A stretch of 8,990 nt of DNA from Lactobacillaceae bacterium (GTDB lineage Bacteria > Bacillota > Bacilli > Lactobacillales > Lactobacillaceae), in NCBI GenBank assembly GCA_031261865.1, contig JAISIV010000087.1:1-8990 (forward strand). The letters run 5' to 3'. The notes beneath the pieces are model-generated. The model made no database searches and was not told the origin of the DNA. It saw only the letters and a list, made by a program, of their open reading frames with translations. Below are positions 1 through 5,275 of the stretch, piece after piece. Each line of letters starts with the position of its first letter. Within the stretch, counting starts at the first letter, position 1. Position numbers and translations under genes: made by a program.

Positions 1-608
1 TGAATTATCCTAATGGCAAAAAAATAGCGGAGCCGACAAATAAAAAAGCATCGGAAAAAAGAAAGAATACCGTTTTCTCTCGAAGGGGGATGCGTTTAGA
101 ATCGATGATTGATGACGCAAATGAATATTATTTGACACACGATATTGCAAACATCCATAAGAAACCCACTCCAATCACAATTGTAGATGTGGATTATAAA
201 TCTCGAAGTACTGCTAGAATCACTGACGCCTATTTCGTAAAACCCTCAACAACCGATTACAACGGAGTTTACAAAGGTTTTTATCTTGACTTTGACGCCA
301 AACAAACGACTAACGCCAATAATTTCCCGCTTTCAAACGTCAAACAACATCAAATTGACCATCTGACCAGTGTTCTCAAAAATGGTGGCATCGGTTTTAT
401 GATTATCGAATTTAGCAAATACGACGAAGATTTTATTTTGCCGGCCAGTAACTTGTTAGATTTTTGGAGAGAGTCTTTAAAAGAAGATGGCGCAAAATCT
501 ATCAAGTATCAATGGTTTGTTGACAATACAAGCCAAATAAATAGTAAAATTTTACCTATATTTGATTATTTATCAGCAGTTGGGAGTTTATTAGAAAATG
601 GCCGATAG
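1..608 (+). CDS. recU: Holliday junction resolvase RecU (start codon cut by one base)
   Basis: RecU cleaves Holliday junctions during recombinational repair and chromosome segregation in Firmicutes and works with RecA and RuvAB. The reading frame is open from base 3. The first two bases are TG, so the ATG most likely begins one base before the window and the protein has 202 residues, close to the roughly 200 of the family. The N-terminus NYPNGKK and SRRGM (about 27-31) match the family start, so the internal ATG at 90 is not the true start. Further family blocks are HKKPTP (53-58), STTDYNG (83-89), LDFDAK (96-101) and HQIDHL (117-122). From memory of Bacillus subtilis RecU, catalytic D88, E101 and K103 correspond to D86, D99 and K101, so the glutamate is an aspartate here. 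The 3' end overlaps ponA by 11 bp, and recU-ponA is a conserved Firmicute operon. Identification is secure. Confidence 0.95.
   Translation, partial: NYPNGKKIAEPTNKKASEKRKNTVFSRRGMRLESMIDDANEYYLTHDIANIHKKPTPITIVDVDYKSRSTARITDAYFVKPSTTDYNGVYKGFYLDFDAKQTTNANNFPLSNVKQHQIDHLTSVLKNGGIGFMIIEFSKYDEDFILPASNLLDFWRESLKEDGAKSIKYQWFVDNTSQINSKILPIFDYLSAVGSLLENGR
582..586 (+). promoter_or_regulatory. Ribosome binding site of ponA, inside recU
   Basis: GGGAG lies 11 nt before the ATG at 598, within the last codons of recU. The spacing is longer than the ideal 5-9 nt, so ponA may rely partly on translational coupling to recU through the 11-bp overlap. Confidence 0.45.
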
Positions 609-3267
609 AAATAACCCACCGTATAACGGTAATTTAAACAATGGACAAAATCCAAATCAACCTCGTCCTTACAACCCACAAAATAACGCAAATCAAAACG
701 GTTCGCGTTATTTTGCCAATGGACAAAATGTGAATCGACCCATTAATCCAACTTCCAAAGAAGTTCAAAATGAAATCGCTAGAAACGTAGCTGGTGCTTC
801 ACAGCCCAACGCCAATCCAAATAATCAAAACGCTTACCAACCAAGAAATGGTGGTGTAAACCCACAACAAGCTTATCGTCCACAAAATAATAATCAACCT
901 TATAACCCCAATGGGCAAAGTGCTCAAACCTCTCAACCAGCCACAAAAAATCAACCGGTAAACAGAACTAACTCGCCATCCAATAATTCTCGTGGAAAAC
1001 AAAATAACTTGAGCTCGATGGTTAGCGGTTTGTTTAAAAACAAAAAGAACGCTCCAAAGACTGGGGATAACGGGGATCCAAACACGCCAAAAAAACCAAA
1101 ACAAAAGCTAACCAGAAAACAATTAATCTGGAAAATATCCAAATGGTTCGCTACCGCTATCGACTTTTTCGAACTCGTGGGGATGGCTCTCTTCTTTACT
1201 TATGCGGCATCTGCCCCAAATATCACAGAAGCTCAATTAGCGTCTTCTACTGGAACTCAAATGCTAGATTCCAACCAAAACGTAATTTGGACTTCTTCTA
1301 ACCAAGATCGCGATTACGCTGATCAAAGTGAGATTCCAACTAAATTGAAACATGCGGTTGTTGCAATCGAGGATCGTCGTTTTTACAAACACCACGGTGT
1401 TGATTTAATTAGAACAATTGGTTCGGCATTAAGTACAATCCGTTACAAATTACACCTAGGCGGGCGTCTTGAAGGTGGATCCACTCTTACTCAACAGTTA
1501 GTTAAATTGTCTGTCTTCTCAACTGCCGCCAGCGATCAAACTCTTAAGCGTAAGGCTCAAGAAGCTTGGTTAGCCATGAAAGTTGAACGAAACTTCTCAA
1601 AAGACCAAATTCTTACCTTCTATATAAATAAGGTCAACATGGGTCAAGTTTATGGGATGAAGACTGCTGCCAAATATTATTTCGGTAAAGACCTAAAAGA
1701 TTTAACTGATTCCCAATACGCTATTCTGGCCGCTATTCCTAACGCTCCTTTCTTGTATAACTTATATACCAATCCTGAAGGTGTTACTAATCGTAGGAAC
1801 CTGGTGCTCGACGCCGAAGTAAGTATGGGTTATCTAACTGCAAAACAAGCTGCCGATGCCAAAGCTCAATCTGTTACCGAAGGGTTGATCCCAGCTGATG
1901 ATCATACTGCCGCATCAAGTTCTGATGCTCTACTCTCCGATTCTTATATTCAATCGACTCTAAAAGAACTTAAAAATCTTGGATATGATCCGTATAAAGA
2001 TAATTTGAGAATCTATACCAACGAAAATACTGATTTCCAACAAGCGGTTGTCGATAACCTAAATTCAAATATCTTCAAAGAAGGTTCAGAAGCTGCCGCC
2101 ACTCTTATGGATACAAATAGTGGAAAAGTGTTAGCTCAAGTCGGTGGACGAAATGTCGATATCCAATTCGGCCTTAATCGTGCTGTTCAAACCAACCGTT
2201 CTACCGGGTCTTCAATTAAACCAGTAATTGACTACGGTCCAGCAATTGAATATCTGAACTGGCCAACATATCGAACTTTACAAGACAAGAAAATTTACTA
2301 TAAAGGCACAAATATTCAGGTTCGAAACTATGACCTCACTTACCATGGAAACGTGACCATGCGCCAAGCCTTGAAAATGTCTTATAACGTGCCTGCCGTT
2401 GAAACTTTTGATGCAGTTGGGGTCACAAATGTTTCTAAATTCTTAAATGGACTAGGCCTTACTAATCAAGCCAGTGATTTATATAGTTCTGAAGCTATCG
2501 GATATAACGCCTCAACTCTTCAAATGGCTGCCGCTTATTCAGCCTTCGCTAACGGTGGAACTTACTACGCGCCTCAATATATCTCTAAAATTGTGACCGC
2601 GGATGGACAAACCCATTCATACGAGAGTACAGGAACTACAGCTATGAAAGATTCAACTGCTTTTATGATTACCGACATGCTTAAAACAGTTGTTACTTCT
2701 AGTGGATCAGGTTATGCTGCTGCCGGTTCAGGTTTAAACATCGTTGGTAAAACTGGGCAAGTTGCTTATGATTCCAGTCTGAATATGCCGGATCGTGCTA
2801 ATTCGGATATTTGGTTCAGCGGCTATTCCAAGAATTTTGCCCTAAGTATCTGGAACGGTTTTGATAGCCCTAATGCTGAAGGTCATTATCTAGACGGTGT
2901 AACTGCTGCTGCTTCCCCATCAATGGCTTTTAAATACATCATGGAAGCCATTCTGGCTGGCCGTGCCGATCCTGACTGGACCATGCCCGCCTCTGTAGAA
3001 AAAGTTACTAAAGCCGGCCAAACGGAATACGAAGTAAAAGGTGCCAAATGGGATGATGACGGTTTACCGCAACTCGGTGATAGTTCGTTTACTTCTACTT
3101 CCGCTGTTCCAGATGGTGCAGATGATAGCACTAGTGATTCTTCAAGTTCTGGTACGGAATCTTCTACGACGACCAGTTCTTATGGACCAAGTACATCTGA
3201 ATCAGGGGTTTATGATCAAACCTCTACGACGGACGACCAAACATCCACTACTGATGGAACTCAATAA
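598..3267 (+). CDS. ponA: Class A penicillin-binding protein 1A (bifunctional glycosyltransferase/transpeptidase)
   Basis: This 889-residue membrane enzyme polymerises lipid II into glycan strands and cross-links the peptides outside the cell. Residues 1 to about 175 form a cytoplasmic tail rich in Asn, Gln and Pro, ending in a basic stretch. One membrane segment lies at about 182-203. The GT51 domain shows EDRRFYKHHG with catalytic E258, GGSTLTQQ (293-300), and an ILTFYINKV block (338-346) typical of pneumococcal-type PBP1a. The transpeptidase domain has S538-S-I-K541 with nucleophile S538, S595-Y-N597 and K718-T-G720. The residue after KTG is Gln, where Thr is usual. Residues from about 827 to the end form a Ser/Thr/Asp-rich tail with DQTSTTD twice in tandem (873-886). 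The ATG at 598 overlaps recU by 11 bp, and the pair is probably one transcript ending at the terminator at 3272-3308. The family call is certain; the tail functions are unknown. Confidence 0.96.
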   Translation: MADRNNPPYNGNLNNGQNPNQPRPYNPQNNANQNGSRYFANGQNVNRPINPTSKEVQNEIARNVAGASQPNANPNNQNAYQPRNGGVNPQQAYRPQNNNQPYNPNGQSAQTSQPATKNQPVNRTNSPSNNSRGKQNNLSSMVSGLFKNKKNAPKTGDNGDPNTPKKPKQKLTRKQLIWKISKWFATAIDFFELVGMALFFTYAASAPNITEAQLASSTGTQMLDSNQNVIWTSSNQDRDYADQSEIPTKLKHAVVAIEDRRFYKHHGVDLIRTIGSALSTIRYKLHLGGRLEGGSTLTQQLVKLSVFSTAASDQTLKRKAQEAWLAMKVERNFSKDQILTFYINKVNMGQVYGMKTAAKYYFGKDLKDLTDSQYAILAAIPNAPFLYNLYTNPEGVTNRRNLVLDAEVSMGYLTAKQAADAKAQSVTEGLIPADDHTAASSSDALLSDSYIQSTLKELKNLGYDPYKDNLRIYTNENTDFQQAVVDNLNSNIFKEGSEAAATLMDTNSGKVLAQVGGRNVDIQFGLNRAVQTNRSTGSSIKPVIDYGPAIEYLNWPTYRTLQDKKIYYKGTNIQVRNYDLTYHGNVTMRQALKMSYNVPAVETFDAVGVTNVSKFLNGLGLTNQASDLYSSEAIGYNASTLQMAAAYSAFANGGTYYAPQYISKIVTADGQTHSYESTGTTAMKDSTAFMITDMLKTVVTSSGSGYAAAGSGLNIVGKTGQVAYDSSLNMPDRANSDIWFSGYSKNFALSIWNGFDSPNAEGHYLDGVTAAASPSMAFKYIMEAILAGRADPDWTMPASVEKVTKAGQTEYEVKGAKWDDDGLPQLGDSSFTSTSAVPDGADDSTSDSSSSGTESSTTTSSYGPSTSESGVYDQTSTTDDQTSTTDGTQ

Positions 3268-3271
3268 TTAC

Positions 3272-3308
3272 AAATACTCAGTCGTTAAAATTGACTGAGT
3301 ATTTTTTT
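3272..3308 (+). terminator. Intrinsic terminator of recU-ponA
   Basis: A perfect 12-bp stem (AAATACTCAGTC at 3272-3283 with its complement GACTGAGTATTT at 3293-3304) encloses a 9-nt loop and runs into a T tract (3302-3308). It begins 5 bases after the ponA stop codon. Its 3' arm includes TTGACT (3291-3296), which could also act as a -35 element for plsC. Confidence 0.93.
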
Positions 3309-3322
3309 ATCTCATTTATAAT
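3291..3322 (+). promoter_or_regulatory. Candidate plsC promoter, predicting a leaderless mRNA
   Basis: A perfect TATAAT lies at 3317-3322, and the ATG at 3330 follows after exactly 7 nt, so transcription would start at or beside the A of the start codon. TTGACT at 3291-3296 resembles a -35 element, but the 20-bp spacer is longer than the usual 16-18, so the -35 assignment is weak. There is no Shine-Dalgarno sequence before the ATG. Confidence 0.55.
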
Positions 3323-3329
3323 TGTTTAT

Positions 3330-3959
3330 ATGTATACATTTATTATTTATTTGGTCAAATTTTTAATCAAAATAATTACCGGTGGAATTGATGTTAGAAA
3401 CAAACAAAATCTTCCACAGGACGATAATTACATTCTCGCGGGACCTCATCGGGCGTGGTGGGATCCAGTCTTTTACGCCGTAGTTTCGTTGCCTAAACGT
3501 TTCATTTTTATGGCAAAAAAAGAAAACTTTAAATTTAAACCTTTTGGTTGGTTTATTTCAAAACTAGGGGCTTTTCCTGTTGATCGAGAAAATCCAGGGC
3601 CTTCCGCAATTAAAATTCCTGTAAAAGAATTGAAAAGCGGAAATCGTTCTTTGATTATTTTCCCTTCCGGTTCTAGACATTCTTCAGAACTACTAAACGG
3701 AGCCGCTCTAATCGCTCGCCTTTCAGGAAAACCGATTGTTCCTATGGTTTATCAAGGTCCCGTCGTTTTAAAAGGGCTGTTTAAAAGACACTCAGCCGTC
3801 ATAAATATCGGAAAACCGATCACTGTTGATCGAAAAGATACTGAAGATGAAATCACAGCTAAATTACAAACTGCTTTAGAACAATTGGATAAAGAAACAA
3901 ATCCAGAATGGAAATATGTCGATCCTCATCCAAAACAAAGAAATAAAAAAAAATCCTGA
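3330..3959 (+). CDS. plsC: 1-acyl-sn-glycerol-3-phosphate acyltransferase (PlsC family)
   Basis: The enzyme transfers an acyl chain to lysophosphatidic acid to give phosphatidic acid, at the inner face of the membrane. With the ATG at 3330 the protein has 209 residues. The frame stays open back to a TTG at 3291, but that codon lies inside the ponA terminator hairpin and the extra residues would be encoded by its T tract, so I reject it. A hydrophobic N-terminus (about 2-18) precedes the HX4D motif H40-RAWW-D45. FPSGSR (111-116) corresponds to the FPEGTR substrate-binding motif, and PIVPMVY (135-141) to the later V/IPV block. It is a single gene between two terminators, and its TGA stop codon sits in the stem of the downstream terminator. 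No Shine-Dalgarno is visible. Acyl specificity cannot be read from the sequence. Confidence 0.92.
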   Translation: MYTFIIYLVKFLIKIITGGIDVRNKQNLPQDDNYILAGPHRAWWDPVFYAVVSLPKRFIFMAKKENFKFKPFGWFISKLGAFPVDRENPGPSAIKIPVKELKSGNRSLIIFPSGSRHSSELLNGAALIARLSGKPIVPMVYQGPVVLKGLFKRHSAVINIGKPITVDRKDTEDEITAKLQTALEQLDKETNPEWKYVDPHPKQRNKKKS

Positions 3960-3977
3960 TTGATCAGGATTTTTTTT
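3946..3977. terminator. Bidirectional terminator between plsC and ynzC-yneF
   Basis: ATCCTGA (3953-3959) pairs with TCAGGAT (3964-3970) around a TTGA tetraloop. The stem is flanked by an A run on the left and a T run (3970-3977) on the right, so it can terminate transcripts arriving from either side. The plsC stop codon (3957-3959) is part of the stem, and the yneF stop codon (3978-3976) falls at the end of the T run. Confidence 0.92.
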
Positions 3978-4179
3978 ATTTCTTCATTTGTTGCATCATT
4001 TGATTCAATTGCTTTTGATTGAGTTTACGACCCATACCGGCAGCAATTTGTTGAAGCATTTGTTCGTTAACAGGAGGATTCTTTTTTAAGTAATTCTTCA
4101 AAGTGAAACGTGAGATAAACATTCCAGCAATTACTCCGATTGCGATTCCTAAAATTAACATCCAAAACCAAAATGGCAT
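3976..4179 (-). CDS. yneF: YneF-like UPF0154 small membrane protein
   Basis: This 67-residue protein has one N-terminal membrane segment (about 4-24) followed by a short cytoplasmic part. The block LKKNPPVNEQML (31-42), a Gly-containing linker and the Met/Gln-rich end NQMMQQMKK match the UPF0154/YneF family, which is small and widespread in Firmicutes and has no established function. The ATG at 4179 is preceded at 9 nt by AAGGG (4193-4189), lying in the last codons of ynzC. The gap to the ynzC stop is only 4 bp, so the two genes form one operon ending at the bidirectional terminator. In B. subtilis yneF lies further along the same chromosomal neighbourhood as lexA and ynzC, which supports the name. 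Confidence 0.9.
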   Translation of the reverse strand: MPFWFWMLILGIAIGVIAGMFISRFTLKNYLKKNPPVNEQMLQQIAAGMGRKLNQKQLNQMMQQMKK

Positions 4180-4183
4180 AATT

Positions 4184-4492
4184 CTAATCCCTTAAACCTT
4201 TCTTTTTTTGAATATCGATTACCTTTTGAGGGGTAACTTCATTACCCTCATCGTCATAAATTTGCGTCATTTCTAACTGTGACCTGAATGCTTTTCGGAA
4301 ATTCTCTAAGAATTCAGCGCGCAATTCTTCTCTTTCTGCAGTCTCTTCAGGTGTTAGACCACCATCAGTTTTCGCTTTATCGGCCAATTCGTTGATGCGT
4401 TCTCTCAAAGCGTTTTGCTTATCTGTTTCTGCTTGATCAACTTCGAAATTAGGCAAATTATGTTCTTCTTCAGAATGTGAGTTATCAGTCAT
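4184..4492 (-). CDS. ynzC: YnzC-like UPF0291/DUF896 protein
   Basis: The 102-residue soluble protein belongs to DUF896, whose biochemical role is unknown. The family core runs from about 29 to the end: RINELADKAK (32-41), LTPEE (46-50), a helix with LRAEFLENFR (57-66), and DDEGNEVTPQKV (80-91). It resembles B. subtilis YnzC, which has about 77 residues. The extra 28 N-terminal residues here are acidic and probably disordered. I chose ATG at 4492; a TTG codon directly before it is in frame but adds only one residue. No Shine-Dalgarno is seen, and a TATAAT lies 7 nt upstream. It is divergent from lexA across a LexA box and is followed by yneF. In B. subtilis ynzC lies in the LexA-controlled yneA-yneB-ynzC operon, so SOS control is likely here although yneA and yneB are absent from this locus. 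Confidence 0.9.
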   Translation of the reverse strand: MTDNSHSEEEHNLPNFEVDQAETDKQNALRERINELADKAKTDGGLTPEETAEREELRAEFLENFRKAFRSQLEMTQIYDDEGNEVTPQKVIDIQKKKGLRD

Positions 4493-4499
4493 CAAATAT

Positions 4500-4505
4500 A
4501 TTATA
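4500..4505 (-). promoter_or_regulatory. -10 element of ynzC-yneF, predicting a leaderless mRNA
   Basis: Read on the minus strand, 4505-4500 is a perfect TATAAT, followed by 7 nt and then the ynzC ATG at 4492. No convincing -35 is visible at the expected distance; the region at 4523-4528 is only AT-rich. The LexA box at 4532-4545 would sit immediately upstream of that -35 position. Confidence 0.55.
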
Positions 4506-4531
4506 TAGATTTTTAATTTTATATAAAATAG

Positions 4532-4545
4532 CGAACATTTGTTTG
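4532..4545. promoter_or_regulatory. LexA-binding SOS box in the lexA/ynzC divergent region
   Basis: CGAACATTTGTTTG matches the Firmicute LexA (DinR) consensus CGAAC-N4-GTTCG with a single mismatch (T for C in the second arm). Its place between lexA and ynzC fits lexA autoregulation. It ends 34 nt before the lexA ATG and starts 39 nt from the ynzC ATG, so one bound LexA dimer could control both directions. Confidence 0.88.
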
Positions 4546-4551
4546 TTTAAT
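4546..4551 (+). promoter_or_regulatory. Possible -10 element of lexA
   Basis: TTTAAT at 4546-4551 abuts the LexA box, which would then occupy the spacer between -35 and -10, a usual repressing position. The predicted start near 4558 gives a leader of about 22 nt containing the AAGAGG ribosome binding site. No good -35 is visible, so the call is tentative. Confidence 0.35.
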
Positions 4552-4570
4552 TTGTTACACTGTGTTACAA
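4552..4570. repeat. 19-bp near-palindrome in the lexA leader
   Basis: TTGTTACACTGTGTTACAA is an inverted repeat with 9-base arms around a central T and one T:T mismatch per arm pair (TTGT-T-ACAC / GTGT-T-ACAA). It lies between the LexA box and the ATG, and its end touches the lexA ribosome binding site. It could be a DNA operator or an RNA hairpin. Confidence 0.5.
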
Positions 4571-4574
4571 GAGG
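4569..4574 (+). promoter_or_regulatory. Ribosome binding site that sets the lexA start
   Basis: AAGAGG is separated by 5 nt from the ATG at 4580. This favours that ATG over the in-frame GTG at 4562, which lies upstream of the site and would add six residues not seen in LexA proteins. Confidence 0.85.
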
Positions 4575-4579
4575 TTTAT

Positions 4580-5215
4580 ATGTCACAAACTAATCAAACT
4601 GAAATTTTAAAATTTATTTACGATACTCAAATTGAATCCGGTTATTCTCCTACTATTAGAGAAATTGGTGAGAAATTCGGTTTACACTCCACAGCAACTG
4701 TGCACGGTTACTTGGACCGTTTAAAAAAGAAAGATTACATTATTCAAGATCCCGACAAAAAAAGATCAGTAATCGTTACTGAAGCCGGTCTTGAAATGAT
4801 TGGTGTCAATAAAAATGCGGGTCGTATACCAATGATTGGGGTCGTCACTGCTGGGATGCCGATTTTAGCCGTTGAGCAAGAGACTGAAGACTTCTTCCCT
4901 CTCCCCGAAAACTTAAATCCTTACGATGGAGAGTTGTTTATGCTGACAGTTTCCGGAAATTCAATGATTAATATCGGTATTTTGGACGGCGACAAAATAA
5001 TTGTCAGAAAGCAAAATTCAGCCAATAATGGCGAGGTTGTTGTCGCCATGACGCAAGACTTTGGAGGGGATTCCGAAGCAACGGTTAAGCGGTTCTTTAT
5101 AGAGGATGGACACTATAGGCTTCAACCGGAAAATGATGCGATGGATCCGATTATTGTAAATGAAGTTTCAATTATAGGTTTAGTCGTGGGCCTTTACAGA
5201 GATCAAATATTTTAA
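4580..5215 (+). CDS. lexA: LexA, SOS transcriptional repressor and self-cleaving protease
   Basis: LexA represses DNA-damage genes and cleaves itself when RecA is activated on single-stranded DNA. The protein has 211 residues. The N-terminal winged helix shows the family blocks GYSPTIREIGEKFGL (21-35), ATVHGYLDRLKKK (39-51) and QDPDKKRS (56-63). The self-cleavage site is A91-G92 in VVTAGMP. The catalytic dyad is S128 in SGNSM and K170 in ATVKRF, and LQPEN (181-185) is the usual late block, so the protease appears intact. An AAGAGG ribosome binding site sets the start at 4580. A LexA box 34 nt upstream indicates autoregulation, and the divergent ynzC-yneF probably share it. A terminator follows the stop codon within 6 bp. 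Identification is secure. Confidence 0.96.
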   Translation: MSQTNQTEILKFIYDTQIESGYSPTIREIGEKFGLHSTATVHGYLDRLKKKDYIIQDPDKKRSVIVTEAGLEMIGVNKNAGRIPMIGVVTAGMPILAVEQETEDFFPLPENLNPYDGELFMLTVSGNSMINIGILDGDKIIVRKQNSANNGEVVVAMTQDFGGDSEATVKRFFIEDGHYRLQPENDAMDPIIVNEVSIIGLVVGLYRDQIF

Positions 5216-5220
5216 TTCCA

Positions 5221-5247
5221 ATCTGGCAGATATTGCTGGATTTTTTT
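5221..5247 (+). terminator. Intrinsic terminator of lexA
   Basis: ATCTGGCA (5221-5228) pairs with TGCTGGAT (5234-5241) in an 8-bp stem with two G-T wobbles and a 5-nt loop, followed by a T run to 5247. There is no A run on the left, so it works only in the forward direction. Confidence 0.85.
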
Positions 5248-5263
5248 ATTTCAAACCCTAATG

Positions 5264-5269
5264 TAAACT
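5264..5269 (+). promoter_or_regulatory. Possible -10 element of rqcH
   Basis: TAAACT (four of six matches to TATAAT) ends 6 nt before the rqcH ATG at 5276, the same spacing as at the other candidate leaderless genes. AAGGA at 5270-5274 is only 1 nt from the ATG, too close to work as a Shine-Dalgarno. No good -35 is visible; the expected position falls in the lexA terminator T run. Confidence 0.35.
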
Positions 5270-5275
5270 AAGGAT

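Noticed and set aside
90..608. Start of recU at the ATG at 90
   Set aside because: The frame is open to base 3, and the upstream residues (NYPNGKK, then SRRG) are the conserved RecU N-terminus.
799..1142. Two minus-strand open frames inside ponA
   Set aside because: They are mirror frames of the Asn/Gln-rich tail, with odd Trp/Ile/Val-rich composition and no start signals.
2886..3298. A minus-strand frame and a second plus-strand frame over the 3' end of ponA
   Set aside because: ponA coding continues across the region with a clear family match, and these frames have no recognisable protein or ribosome binding site.
3291..3329. TTG at 3291 as start of plsC
   Set aside because: It lies in the ponA terminator hairpin, and the added residues would be encoded by the T tract; the ATG at 3330 fits the family length.
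4562..4579. GTG at 4562 as start of lexA
   Set aside because: It lies upstream of the AAGAGG ribosome binding site, which points to the ATG at 4580.
5261..5266. ATG-TAA start-stop mini-frame before rqcH
   Set aside because: It has no ribosome binding site and probably lies upstream of the transcription start; chance is the simplest explanation.
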